64,000 nt of DNA, taken from Stomoxys calcitrans (Eukaryota; Arthropoda; Insecta; Diptera; Muscidae). Below the pieces are notes generated by a model. It was given only the letters and a program-made list of their open reading frames with translations. It was not told the origin of the DNA and searched no databases. Below, piece after piece: positions 45,296 through 57,545 of this stretch. How positions within the stretch are numbered: the first letter of the stretch is position 1; every line of letters starts with the position of its first letter. The translations under genes and the position numbers were made by a program. Location of the stretch: positions 45,613,859 through 45,677,858 of the forward strand of contig NC_081553.1 of assembly GCF_963082655.1 (NCBI RefSeq), written 5' to 3'.

Positions 45296-48200
45296 ACTAC
45301 AAGTAAAAGCGTGCTAAGTTCGGCCGGGCCGAATCTTATATACCCTCCACCATATATTCCGTTTGTCGAGTTCTTTTCCCGATAACTCTTTTTAGGCAAA
45401 CAAAGGACATAAGAAAAGAATTGCTATAATATTGCAGCTATATAAGTTTATGGTCCCAATCGGACCATAATTGAATTGAATATTGAAGACCATAGTAGAA
45501 GTCATTGTGAAAATTTTCAGCCAATTCGAGTAACAATTGCACCCTTTAGGGGCTCACGAAGTAAAATAGAGAGATCAGTTTATATGGGAGCTGTATCAGG
45601 CTATTGATCGGTTAGAACCATATTTGACATGTATGTTGAAGGTCATAGGAGAAGCCATTGTACAAAATTTCCGCCAAATCGGATAAGAATTGCGCCCTCT
45701 AGTGGCTCAAAAAATCAAGATTCAAGATCGGTTTATATGGCTGCTATATCAGGTTATACACCGATTAAGACCATACGTGGCACAGTTGTTGGAAGTCATA
45801 ATAAAACACCTCATGCAAAATTTCAGCAAAATCGGATAAGAATTGTGCCCTCTAGTGGGTCAAGAAGTCAAGATCCAAGATCGGTTTATATGGCAGCTAT
45901 ATCAAAACATGGACCGATATAGCCCATTTACAATCCCAACTGACCTACAATAATAAGAAGTATTTCTGCAAAATTTCAAGCTTCTAGCTTTACTCCTTCG
46001 AAAGTTAGCGTGCTTTCGACAGACAGACGGACGGACAGGGCTAGATCGTCTTAAAATTTCATGACGATCAAGAATATATATACTTTACTAGCTCACCCGG
46101 GCCCGCTCCGCTGCGCCTTCTTTTACTTTATATGGAACAAAAGTTTTCTTGGAATATTTATTTTCGACAATTAAAGATCTTTTAGTGAAATACCATGCTA
46201 ACTTTAGTAACAGTTTAACAATATAAGTGCCTTTATCGGAATCCCATATGATCTTTATTGGTATACGAATTTAAGTTTGGATGTAAGGTGTACTCCATTC
46301 TTAAAATACTTCACTTCAGCCCGATATTCTAATGATGTCTGATTTAGTGGTGTTTTCGAGGGAGAGGTGGTCTCCCAGATACTTGGCCCTGAAATAATAA
46401 CAGCATCGTGCTCTTCTCGCAAATACCATTTATTTAAACCCCATATTGCCATTGGTTTTGAGGGAGAGTTTACAGGATGAGGGTGTCCCTCAAACACATG
46501 GCCCCAAAATAGGTTATCAAATTCGTTTTCTAATCTCAAATACCTTTCATTTGAACCACATATTGGCATGGTCGAAAAATTTTTTCCCTTTGGGGGTGTT
46601 TTGGGAAGAAGTGATGCCCATGGTCCTACATTTGGATATCATATTTGTATTCTACTCCCAAATACCTTTATTTAAGCCCCATATTGCGATGTTCACTAAA
46701 AAAATGCTGTTTGTGGGGTATTTTGGGAAAGGGGTAGACCCCCAAAAAATTGGTTCCGAAAATAGGTACCAATTCTTCCTCTACCCCCCAAAATCGTTCA
46801 TATAAGCCCCACATTGTCATGGTCGGTAAATATGCCCGATTTAGGGGTGTTTTGGGGAGGGGGGTGGTCCCAAAAATTCTAAGCCCTGAAAATATATCAG
46901 CGACGTGCTCTATTCTCATATATCTCAAAATTGCATATCAAATTCGTTTTCTAATCTCATTTAAACTCCTTATTGCAAAAGTCAGCAAATACGTCCGGTT
47001 TGGGGTATTGACCCTAAAAACCATAAATATTTAGTTCCACTCTCTTTACGACCCAAATTGTCTTGGTAAGCAAATACGTCCTATTTGGGGTGTTTATGGT
47101 GGTGGGACGTCCGCTAGTCAGTTGGCCCCTAATGTTGATGTCAGATACATGGGCTACTCCCAAATACCTTTCATTTGAGCCCCATATTTCCATAGTCTGC
47201 ATACATGACCGACTTGGGAGGTGTTTTGAGGGATTGGCAGCCACTCCGCGAGTTAGCCTGGAAAATTTATATCGGATCCGTGTTCTACTCTAAAAACCCT
47301 CTTATTTGAGCCTCATATTGCAATAGTCAGCAAATACTTCCTAGTTGGGTGGTGTTGTGGGAGTGGGGTGGCCCCATAGACACTTTTCCCAGATATTGAT
47401 ATCAGATTCTTGCTTTACTCCGAAAGACCTTTCATTTGATCCCCATATGGCTATGGTCGTAAATTTGTCCCTTTGGGGGATGTTTTGGGGAGAGGCGGCC
47501 CCCAAACACTTGGTTCCATATTTGGATATCAGATTCGAATTCTATACTCAAATACATTTTATTTAAGCCCCATATTCCCATGGTCAGTAAATAAGTCCTG
47601 TTTGGGGGGTGTTTTGGGAAAGGGGTGGACCCCCGGTAACGTGGTCCCACATTTGGATATCAGATTCGTATTCTACTCGCAAATACCTTACATTTGAGTC
47701 CCACATTGACATGATCGGTAAATATGTCCGATTTAGGGGTGTTTTGGGGGTTTGGTGGTGTTGTGGGGGTGGGGTGGCCCCATAAACACTTTTCCCGAAT
47801 ATTGAGAACAGATTTGTGCTTTACTCTAAAAGACCTTTCATTAGAGCCCCATGTGGCTATGGTCGTAAATGTGTCCCCTTTGGGGGAGGGTTTTGGGGAG
47901 AGGCGGGCCCCCAAACACTTGATCTCATATTTCTAATTCTACACTCAAATACCTTTTAGTTTAGCCCCATATTCCCAATACAGTAAATAAGTCCTGTTTG
48001 GGGGGTGTTTTGGACCCCCCAGAAACGTGGTCCCACATTTGTATTTCAGATTCGTATTCTACTCGCAAATACCTTTTATTGACTCCCATATTGCCATGGT
48101 CGATAAATATGTCCGATTTAGGGGTGTTTTGGGGCTTGGGATGGTCCCCCTAGCACTTGGTCCGACAATTGGATATCAGATACGTTTTCTTATCCTAAAT

Positions 48201-48660
48201 ACCTTTCATTTGAGTCCCAAATTGTCGTGATTGGTCTAAATATATGTTTGGTAGGTTTTAGGGTGGGGCGGCCCTCCTAGATACCCCGCAATTTGGATAC
48301 CAAATTTTTATTTTTAGGGTACTATATGAAAGCACACAAAATTTCGCTTAAATCGCACCACCCATCTCCGAGATCTGGCTTTTCTGAAAATAAGGATAAG
48401 GAGGAGGGTCCGCCTCCCCCCTTCAGATATCAAAAAATGTAGTACCCTATTTTCACCACGGGGTAAAATTTCAAAAAAAAGGTTCAGCCGTTTCTGAGTC
48501 TATAAGGAACCCACAAACATACAAACAAACAAACAAATCTACAAACAAACACAAATTGATTTTTATATATAAGATGATTTCGCAGATGTATATTTCGATG
48601 TGTTACAAACGAAATGGCTAGATTAGTATACCCCTCACCATTGCATAGTATAAGTATAAA
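45296..48660 (-). mobile_element. Family A element split by family E
   Basis: Hairpin GTTCGGCCGGGCCGAA at 45318, four monomers and GGACGGACAGGGCTAGATCG to 46086. It resumes at about 48577 with GATGTATATTTCGATGTGTT and a degraded 5' end. Confidence 0.75.
46087..48576 (+). mobile_element. Family E repeat, complete copy
   Basis: Starts CTAGCTCACCCGGGCCCGCT, holds more than a dozen loose GC-rich tandem units of roughly 130 bp (CAAATACCTTTCATTTGAGC, GGGGTGTTTTGGG), and ends GGTTCAGCCGTTTCTGAGTC, then (CAAA)n-like and TTTTTATATATAAGATG. The class is uncertain; the tail looks like that of a retroposon. No coding domain seen. Confidence 0.7.
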
Positions 48661-48840
48661 AACTATTTCTTATATTGATGTGTGGAATGTTAATGAATGA
48701 TCCCTTATCTCTCAAAATATACCAAATTTATGTCATATACACTCTTCTTAATCACACGATTAAGTTCATAAGATTGAAATGTTTCAAAATATTCACATAA
48801 ATACATTGTGGATTTTCCCATTTTGATATATACAATATAG

Positions 48841-48878
48841 CAATTTGTGGTTACTGGAACAATATAAAAATTGCTTCG
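48841..48878 (+). promoter_or_regulatory. Core promoter of gene 8
   Basis: GTGGTTACTGG then TATAAAA (48863-48869) and ATTGCTTCG; 82 bp from TATA to ATG. Confidence 0.55.
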
Positions 48879-48944
48879 TATGATTTCATCATCAACATTT
48901 TATTATTGGACTTAGTTCAGTAAACTTAATACATATTGCCAAGA

Positions 48945-49280
48945 ATGGCATCTTTTAAATTATTACTGACTTTGATATTCATTACATTATTGGCCTTGGG
49001 TTATCTTCCCTTACAAACCAAAGCTCAAGGACGTGAATGTCTTTATGTTTGTGATGACGTTTATCGACCTAAATGTGTGACATTCATTGATGGCAGCCAA
49101 AAACAGTTTGTGAACTCTTGTTGGGCTAGTTTAGCTTCATGTCAGCTAAATCTTCGTAAGTTATCGTAATTGGATAACATATTGTCAATTTAATATGATG
49201 GTATGGTATGGTGCACAAGATGTTAATTTTGCTTCATTGTCTTTTAAGGGGTTACTTCTATAAGAAAAGGAGCGTGCTAA
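48945..49280 (+). CDS. Kazal vasotab-like secreted peptide, gene 8
   Basis: Secreted Kazal-type protein, 80 aa, exons 48945-49155 and 49249-49280, 93-bp phase-1 intron (GTAAGT / TTTTAAG). The ATG at 48945 gives the M-A-S-F-K start of the subgroup. Signal peptide to about residue 27; cysteines at 32, 36, 44, 59, 66 and 80. The presumed reactive loop is DDVYRPK, replacing the usual P-V-C with P-K-C. The exon 2 tail V-T-S-I-R-K-G-A-C keeps the cysteine and stop but is the most altered tail of genes 4-8. TATAAAA at 48863-48869. I found no clear AATAAA within 150 bp of the stop, so the 3' end is uncertain. Apparently intact; selection may be relaxed or redirected. Confidence 0.87.
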
Positions 49281-49427
49281 GCCATCTGGGCTTGAAAATA
49301 CTTGAAGACCATTATGAGTGGATGAAACGTGCAACTTTTAAGGAGTTTTTGTTCATATTTCATTAAATCAGATTCATATAGTAAAATATTTGTTATTTGA
49401 AAACATTTGTATGCAAGGATCGAACTT
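49281..49427. other. 3' region of gene 8
   Basis: No AATAAA seen; AT-rich, no repeat. Confidence 0.35.
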
Positions 49428-50600
49428 TTGCCCATTAAGGAAGGGCAAAAGTTGGGCGGTGCCGACTGTATAATACTCTAAACCTACCCTATAAGTACAA
49501 TGTGGGACCTATATCCAATTCTGAACCAATTTTGATGGACCTCGGCGAGCAAATATGTTCAAACTGTAAAAACTGCGGTTAACAAATGACAACATTAGGG
49601 CAAATTACCCAAAATCTGACGAACGTATATATGGGAGCCAAACCGATTCCAAGCAAACTTCTCAGAGAATGTGGTAGTCGTCGAGGAAAGCGTTGTTCAA
49701 AATTTTAGCAAGATTGATCAATAACAATGCGCTTGCAATGGCTCTTGGGTTGAAAATCTGGCAATATACATATATGACAGCTATATCTAAATCTGGGCCG
49801 ATTTCTATGAAACTCATCAGTAATATTGAGAGTCATAAGAAAATCCTTCCTGCAAAATTTCGACAGAATCGAATAACAAATGATCACTATTTGCAATATT
49901 TCTTAAAATCGAACGAATATATATATGAGAGCTATATCTTAATCTGAACCGATTTCTAACAAACCCCTCAGATACTGTGGTAGTCGTCGAAGATCAAAAT
50001 TTTGAGCAAAATTTTGGCAAAATGGATCAATAAATGCGCTTCCTGTGACTCTAAAAGTTAAGATCGGGCGATATATATATTAGAGCTATATCTAAATCTG
50101 AACCGATTGCCATGAAATACACCAGTAATATTGAGAGTCAAGAGAAAATTTCTGTCTGCCAAATTTCCAGAAAATCGGTAAACAAAAGACCATTTTATTG
50201 CAATAATACTGCAAATCGGACGAACATATATATGGGAGCTATATCTAAATCTGAACCGATTTTGAACAAACTCTATGTATATTGTGATAGTCGTCGAGGA
50301 AAGCATTGTGCAATTTATTGGCAAGATTGGTCAATAAATGTGCTTGCATTGGAGTGAAAATCGGCCGATATATATATATATATGAGAGCTATATCTAAAT
50401 CTGAACCGATTTCCATGAAATTCATCAGTAATGTCGAGAATCCTTTCTGCCAATTTTTGAGAGAATCGATTAACAAATGACCATTTTATTGCATTATTAC
50501 TGAAAATCGGACGAACATATATATGGGAGCTATATACAGATCAGAACCGATTTTTTCCAATTTCAATAGGCTTCGTCTCTAGGCCGATGCTTAACACAAA
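49428..50600 (-). mobile_element. Family C variant
   Basis: Starts with AAGTTGGGCGGTGCCGACTG (C-type hairpin). Monomers carry ATATATATGGGAGCTATATC, AAATCTGAACCGATTTC and GTGGTAGTCGTCGAGGAAAG. No 5' terminus. Confidence 0.68.
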
Positions 50601-51337
50601 TGCTTAAACTAAAGCTGCCATATAAACCGATCTTGGGTCCTGACTTCTTGAGCCTCTAGAAGGGGCAATTATTAACCGATTTAACTGAAATTTTACACGT
50701 AGTGTTTTGGTATCACTTCCAATAACTGTGCTAAATATCATTCAAATTCAAATTGGTTCATAATCTGGTATAGCTGTCATATAAACCGATCTTGGGTCTT
50801 GGGTTTTTGAGCCAATAGGGCGCGCAATCCTCATTCGATTTGGCTGAAATTTTGGATGAGGTGTTTTGTTATGACTTTCAATAACTGTGCTAAGTATGGT
50901 GCAAATCTGTACATAACCTGATATAGCTGCCATATAAACCGATCTGGGATCTCGACTTCTTGAGCCTCTAGAGGGCGCATTTCTCATCCGATTTGGCAGA
51001 AATTTTGTACAACGGCTTCTCTCATGACCTTCAACATACGTGTCTAATATGGTCTGAATCGATCAATAGCTTGATACAGCTCCCATATAAATCTATCTCC
51101 TGATTTGCTTCTTGAGTCCCTACAAGACGAAATTTGTATCCGAATGATTTGCAATATTACACAATGACTTCTACGATGTTCAGCATTCATTTATGGTCCG
51201 AATCGTTCTTACAGTTCTTATTCAATATTCTTTTTTGCCTAAAAAGAGATACCGCGCATAGAACTCGACAAATGCCATCCATGGTGGAGGGTATACAAGA
51301 TTCGGCCCATCCGAACTTAGAACGATTTTACTTGTCT
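50601..51337 (+). mobile_element. Family A element, 5' truncated
   Basis: Four monomers, GGTGGAGGGTATACAAGATT and TTCGGCCCATCCGAAC hairpin, end TTTACTTGTC. Confidence 0.75.
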
Positions 51338-51549
51338 TTACTCTTTTCTTCTCCTGTTGCCTCTCGTTTGCCTGACGTTTTGCTAATGACTATAATAAAT
51401 CAATGCCGTATTCTTTGCTTCACTAGTATCGGTAACGTGGTTTTGCCAAAGGCTGAGGTAATTTCAGTCGCCTCAGGGTCAATTTGAGGACCCACAAACC
51501 TGTAGTGATAAAACAGGCAAGCCGCTAACTTTCGAAGGAGTAAAACTAA
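51338..51549. other. Unassigned spacer with a trace of family A
   Basis: AACTTTCGAAGGAGTAAAAC at about 51527 is the family A 5' block; the rest is not recognised. Confidence 0.4.
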
Positions 51550-52560
51550 GCGCTTCCTTCCTTATGTAACAAGACGTACACTCTAGGGGTTTGCATTGAT
51601 ATCGAACCCTTAGACCAGTACCGGGAGAACCGGGTCCTTAGAAACTGTATCAACCATATGCTAAGGAACAGGTGGATAAATTGCGGGTCTCATGACATGA
51701 ATATAAGGGAGAAAGTGGCACGGGGCACAGCATTAGGGAGGATTTTATCGTCACTCCTCTACGTTACCACCATGAATAACCTATTACGGATGCTGACTGA
51801 GCAGGGTATTGAGCCCGTGTCCTATGCAGACGATGTTATAATTTTTTCTAGGGGGTAAAGATGCGAACCAGCTATGCAGAAAGGCCGAGAGGCTCTTGCA
51901 TAAGACATATGGCTGGACTAGACCCAGGGGTCTCAATGTTAACCCGGAGAATACTGAAATATGTGTGGTCACGAGGTAGACGAAGGTGGGCCAATTTAAC
52001 GCACCACGTTTCCTCAATGAGACGATTTCGATAAGAAGAAGATTAAAACCTTCTCTGAGGGTGGCACAATCCGCATCGTTTGGGTGCCGGGCCATAACGG
52101 AGTAAGAGGGAATGAAAGGGCAGATGATTTTGCGGTGAAAGCCAGGGAACTGCCGTCAATAAACTTGGTTAACCCGAAACCTTTCGGGTCGACACAGTCG
52201 GAGTTAAGGGCGTGGACGGAGAACGTAACATTATAGAACAACGAAACAGTCGGTAGGACGGCGAAAATCCTATGGGTTGAAGCAGATCGTGAGAGTACGA
52301 GGCTATTACTGAAAGGAAGTAAGAAGGAGGCCAGAATAGCTTTTGGTATCATAGCGGGAAACAGGACTACGAGCTCACCTAAGCCAAATCGGTGTGGCAA
52401 GTGATAGCATGTGAGGAAGATGATGAGACTTCATTGCTCGGTTTTCGCGAATAACAGACATCGGTACTTACGTGGGGACGCGATACCAGACATGAACCAA
52501 CTTGGGGGAACGGTATGGAAAACAATTAAGCATTTTTTAGGTAGCACGAAATTCCTAACT
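51550..52560 (+). pseudogene. Non-LTR retrotransposon relic with an internal deletion (LINE copy 3)
   Basis: The RT palm segment at 51600-51860 contains the catalytic box SYADDVIIF at about 51822-51850. A frame change and stop follow. Near 52010-52035 the sequence jumps directly into the RNase H C-terminal region (TIRIVWVPGHNGVRGNERAD), so the rest of RT and the RNase H core are missing. The C-terminal tail runs on to about 52560. Confidence 0.78.
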
Positions 52561-52624
52561 TAAAATTTTCTTTTTCGAGGTTACTTTTTAGTTTTTAGAG
52601 CGTTCATAGTGGCATGGAGCGGAA

Positions 52625-52795
52625 TTATATATCGTAAATATATATCGTCTGAATCTTTCCATAATCTGATATGGTTTCTATATAAACAAATCTTCTGATT
52701 TTACTTCTTGGGCATCTAGAATATGCAATTCTAATAGGATTTGGCTGAAATTTTGCGCATTGCCTCCAACATACATGCCAAAAATGTGGCAAGTG
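52625..52795 (+). mobile_element. Family A fragment
   Basis: A single diverged monomer (GATATGGTTTCTATATAAAC, GATTTGGCTGAAATTTTGCG). Confidence 0.55.
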
Positions 52796-53773
52796 TTGAG
52801 TAGCTTATCGTCTTCGGCTCATGTTTATGAGCTCGATTGCAAAAGCGCCTCTTGCCGGAGCTTTTGGTTGGTGCATTTACGGACGGCAGTCGATTTATTG
52901 TTGATCTGCAACTTTCGATGGGCGTTGATGAAAGGCGTCAGTTGTCCGTGCGTGCAATGAATATTATCTGGGATGGATAGCGGTGAATTGTTGTCGGACA
53001 CTCCTTGGGTAAACTGAGCGCTGGATTCGGGACTGACGGATGCGGTGACGTTGTTTTCTGGTTCCGTAGTAGGGAAAGGCAAATGCGTTTTATAACTACA
53101 AAGACATAACTTTGTATTTAGGATTTCAAGTGTCACTACTACAAGGTCTGCGGGATGAAAAGATCTTAAACGGGGGGAGGGTGTATTGGACAACTAGCTA
53201 TCTTAGGCCGGCTATGATATCTCAAGCTTCTACTACACTATAAGACACGTTGATTCGGTTGCGGACACTGCCACTTGTCATATTTGGTGAGCCTCTCTAA
53301 AACCAGAGAGTTTACACTGATGGCAGCAAAGGTCCAACCTTAAGAGCACTAACAAAAATAGATCGATTGAGAATTATCCCCAGCATTGGAAAAAAATGCT
53401 AACAATAAAATAGACACCCAGTGTCATAACAACACTCAATGGTATGCACATTGATTGTTCGCACAACTCATTGGCGGAGTTGTTATGGGGTTTGCAAACC
53501 TTTTCCCCAAACAATCTTCCGTGAATCTTCTAGATGAAGTTTATGATCGCGGACGAGCTAGTCTAAGAATCGTTAAGACGAATCTTCTGGCAGAGAGTTC
53601 CGCGAATCTTCCATTTGAGTTGCGAAACAGTAAGTCAGAAAATTCTTAGAAAATCTTAGAATTGCGTAAGAATCGTGTGGACGATTAACAATTAAGGAAA
53701 AATCGAAAACGTGATAACTAAGAATAAAACTTAAAAAAATGTTTCTATTACTCGTTTGCATGTAAAGGGTAAT
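52796..53773. other. No gene assigned; possible transposon debris
   Basis: The minus-strand frame at 53193-52825 (122 codons) has moderate GC but no domain I can name. The neighbouring LINE relic suggests mobile-element origin. 53455-53649 plus strand is also open without similarity. The serine/proline-rich composition could fit a gag-like ORF1 region. Confidence 0.35.
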
Positions 53774-55084
53774 TTTTATACCCTCCACCATAGGATGGGG
53801 GTTATACTAATTTCGTCATTCTGTTTGTAATTACTCGAAATACCTGTCTGAGACCCCATAAAGTATATATATTCTTGATCGTCGCGACATTTTATGTTCT
53901 AGCCATGTCCGTCCGTCCGTCTGTCTGTCGAAAGCGCGCTTAGTTCCGAAGGAGTAAAGCTAGCCGCTTGAAATTTTGCACAAATACTTCTTATTAGTGT
54001 AGATCGGTTGGGATTGTAAATGGGTCATATCGGTCCATGTTTTGATATAGCTGCCATATAAACCGATCTTGGGTCTTGACTTCTTGAGCCTCTAGAGGGC
54101 CCAATTATTATCCGATTTAACTGAAATTTTACACGTAGTGTTTTGGTATCACTTCCAATAACTGTGCTAAATATCATTCAAATTGGTTCATAATCTGGTA
54201 TAGCTGTTATATAAACCGATTTTGGGTCTTGACTTCTCGAGCCTCTAGAGGGCGCAATTCTTATCCGATTTGAATGAATTTTGGCACCACGTGTTTTCTT
54301 ATAGTATCCAACAACTATGCCAAGTATGGTTAAAATCGGCTCATAACCTGATATAGCTGTCATATAAATCGATCTTGGGTCTTGACTTCTTGAGCCTCTA
54401 GAGTGCGCAATTCTTATCCGATTGGGATGAAATTTTGCACGACGTGTTTTGTTATGTTACCCAACAACTGTGCCAAGTATGGTTCAAATCGGTTAATAAC
54501 CTGATAAAGCGGTCATATAAACAGATCTGGGAACTTGATTCCTTGAGCTTCTAGAGGGCGCAATTCCTATCCGATTTGGCTGAAATTTTGCATGACGTAT
54601 TTTATTCTTACTTTCAATAGCTGTGTCAAATAACGTTTGAATGGGTTTATTACCTGATATAGCTCCCATATAAACCGATCTGAGATCTTGACTTCTTGAG
54701 CCTCTAGAGGTCGCAATTATTATCCGATTTGCCTGAAATTTTGCACGGCGGATCCTCTCATGAACATCAGTATACATGTTTATTATGGTCTGAACCAGTC
54801 TATAGCCCGATACAGCTCCAAAATAAATCGATCTCTGTATTTTACTTCTTGAGCCCCCAAAGGGCGCAATTCTAATTCGAATTGGCTGACATTTTACACA
54901 GGTTTCCAACATATAATTCAATTGCGGTCAAAGCCGGATCATATCTTGATATCGCTCTAATAGCAGAGCAAATCTTTTCTAATATCCTTTTTTTGCCTAA
55001 GAAGAGATGCCGGGAAAAGAACTCGACAAATGCGCTCCATGATGTAGGGTATATAAGATTCGGCCCGGCCGAACTTAGCACGCT
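53774..55084 (+). mobile_element. Family A element, last bases missing
   Basis: TATACCCTCCACCATAGGAT start, six or seven monomers, hairpin TTCGGCCCGGCCGAA, cut at CACGCTTTT before ACTTGTT. Confidence 0.8.
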
Positions 55085-55778
55085 TTTCATCGGTAGGTGT
55101 ATTGATGAAGTGTGCCGTTGAACTATCTATATCTTAGAGAGAAATGTTGTTGATGAATTACAGTGGGCCACAATATGGCCATGACGGATACCTGGACATT
55201 TATGCGCTAATAAAATGTCATGCAATTCTATATTTTGTGCTACTCTCGAGCACTTGCTCTTTAAGGCGATGTTCGGGAGATATATATATATATTTTTTAA
55301 TTATAGTTTGATAAGCTCTAAGTATTTTGACATAGTGCTCATATATAGTTAAAAGTATTGTCTTGCGATTATACATACAAAGATTATTTATATATTTTTT
55401 TAGACGAAAGTAAACTTTACTGATAAGAGTTTCAGTGGCAATCGGTTTGAACCGGTTTCAATTGATCTTTAATGTTTCGAGATGAGACTTTTTAGACCAA
55501 AATTTTGATAAAATTCTCTCTTTCTCTACAATTATTGCCATATTTGTAGGCGTTTTAGTTTTCTCCCAGATTTTTACCTTCTTATCTCTCTAAATAAAAA
55601 GAAATTGAATTTCAATTTATATACCACATCAAATAAACTGGCTTTTTAAATTATGTTATTGGACTCTTTATACAAGAACCTACCTGTGTGGTTAGCCACA
55701 TTAAATCGACGCTGAGTGTTATCAAAAATTAATATATAGTCAAAGAACCAATTCTAATTTGCGCTTTTGATTTACGTT
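55085..55778. other. Upstream region of gene 9, apparently unique
   Basis: AT-rich with a short (TA)n at 55280-55291. No repeat family or reading frame recognised. Confidence 0.4.
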
Positions 55779-55790
55779 TATAAAAGAAAT
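55779..55790 (+). promoter_or_regulatory. TATA box, gene 9
   Basis: TATAAAAGAAAT, the same 12 bases as in gene 10, 76 bp before the ATG. Confidence 0.55.
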
Positions 55791-55854
55791 AGAATCGTGG
55801 ACGGAGACTCAGTGTCATTAAAAACACGGTTGAAAGAGCGTCCAATGCCTAATT

Positions 55855-56197
55855 ATGGTGTCTATTAAATGGATTTTTACTTTGGCTCTCATCTTTGTTT
55901 TGGGAATCTTCAATTTGGTTGTTGCTCAAGCCACAGAGGATTGTCCAACCGTATGTCCTTATATTCTAAATCCTATTTGTGCAACTTTAAGTGATGGCAC
56001 CAAACACTTCCATCCCAATCCCTGCGATGCTGCTTCTGTTGCTTGTGCTAGCAAACTAAGTAAGTTGAAAATTCGTTGTTTGTATAGTGGTTGTGAAAAG
56101 GCTATAAAGGCTATAATCTGCGCATCTACTTGGTTTTTACAAATTTCTCTTTGCTTTACTTGCAGAAATGGTTTCTTATACTCCCGGAAATTGTTGA
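55855..56197 (+). CDS. Kazal vasotab-like secreted peptide, gene 9
   Basis: Secreted Kazal-type protein, 78 aa, exons 55855-56059 and 56166-56197, 106-bp phase-1 intron (GTAAGT / CTTGCAG). Signal peptide to about residue 24-26 (VVAQA); mature part acidic. Cysteines at 30, 34, 42, 57, 64 and 78 (x3, x7, x14, x6, x13). The loop after C2 is PYILNPI. Exon 2 encodes M-V-S-Y-T-P-G-N-C then stop. The TATAAAAGAAAT promoter string (55779) is shared with gene 10, as are the H-x-H-P-N motif before C4 and the shorter leader, so genes 9 and 10 form a pair. AATAAA at 56237-56242. If the intron were not removed, the frame would stay open for about 50 residues. Confidence 0.88.
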
Positions 56198-56277
56198 TTG
56201 GCAATTGAATTTGAACAAAATATGCTATTATTATATAATAAATATTTTCTTAAATAAATGAATAAAGAAATTAGAAT

Positions 56278-56735
56278 ATAGTTTATATATCCACCACCAT
56301 AGGATAGGCGGTATATTCATTTACTCATTCCGTTCGATATATCAACTACCGACCCTATAATGTATATATATTTCGGATCGTCATAAACTTTTAAGCCGAT
56401 TTAACTGTGTCTATGTGTCTATCCGTCTGTTCTAATCACTTTACAGTCTTCCAAAATTGAGATATTAAGCTAAAATTTGGCGCAAATATGTATTTTTGCT
56501 GCACGCAGATTAAGTTCTTGATCGGGCCAAATCTGATGGATATAGCTGCCATATAGACCTAACTGCCAATTTAGGGTATGAAACCGATAAAAGCTGCATT
56601 TAATAACCTATTTTTCTGATATTTGATTCAGTGAGTTGTTTTATGCGTCCCTTCATCCGACCCAAATATGGTTCAGATTGGACTAAATAGAGATAGAGCT
56701 GCCATATAGACCGATCTACCGATAAAGGGTCTGAA
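56278..56735 (+). mobile_element. Family B variant, 3' end missing
   Basis: Degenerate 5' end (ATATCCACCACCATAGGATA), two monomers, cut at GATAAAGGGTCTGAAGTAGA. Confidence 0.65.
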
Positions 56736-56847
56736 GTAGAGCTGGCAAAATATCGATGGCACTATCGATACTATCGATATTTAATTTTTTGACGATTGAT
56801 ATTTTTCCGGTGGATACTATCGCAAAAGTTTTTGCTAAACTAAACAA
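56736..56847. repeat. ATCGAT-rich block 1
   Basis: Contains TATCGATA at 56763-56770 and 56772-56779 plus further ATCGAT/ATCG words. Shares its character with 58735-58845. Confidence 0.55.
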
Positions 56848-57545
56848 AAACAAGTAAAAGCGTGCTAAGTTCGGCCGGGCCGAATCTTTCATACCCTCCA
56901 CCATGGATCGCATTTGTCGATTTCTTTTCCGGCATCTCTTCTTAGGCAAAAAAGGATATAAGAAAAAATTTGCTCTGCTATTACAGCGATATCAAGATAT
57001 GGTTCGGATTGGACTACAATAAAATTATATGTTGGGGACCTGTGTAAGACAGTTCGAATAAAAATTGCGCCTTTTGGGGGCTCAAGAAGTTAAATAGAGA
57101 GATCGATTATATTGGAGGAGTATCGGGCTATAGACAGATTCAGACCATAATAAACACATATGTTGATGGTCTTGAGAGTATCCGTCGTACAAAATTTCAG
57201 GCAAATCGGATAATAATTGCGACCTCTAGAGGCTCAAGAAGTCAAAATCCCAGATCGGTTTATATGTCAGCTATATCAGGTTATTTACCGATTTGTACCA
57301 TACTTAGCACAGTTGTTGGATATCATGACAAAACACGTTGTGGAAACTTTTATTCCAATCGGATAAGAATTGCGCACTCTAGAGGCTGAAGAAGTCTAGA
57401 CCCAAGATCGGTTTATATGGCAGCTATATCAAAACATGGACCGATATGGCCCATTTACAATATCAACCGACCTACACTGATAAGAAGTATTTGTGCAAAA
57501 TTTCAAGCGGCTAGCCTTACTCCTTCGGAAGTTAGCGAGCTTTCG
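56848..57545 (-). mobile_element. Family A element fused to family B
   Basis: Hairpin at 56870-56885, four monomers, cut within the 5' block at GTTAGCGAGCTTTCG. Confidence 0.75.

Noticed and set aside
46255..48230. Proline/glycine-rich frames in the family E array
   Set aside because: They repeat with the GC-rich tandem units on both strands and match no domain.
52825..53193. 122-codon minus-strand frame as a host gene
   Set aside because: No signal peptide, splice logic or recognisable domain, and it lies next to LINE debris; listed only as unassigned.
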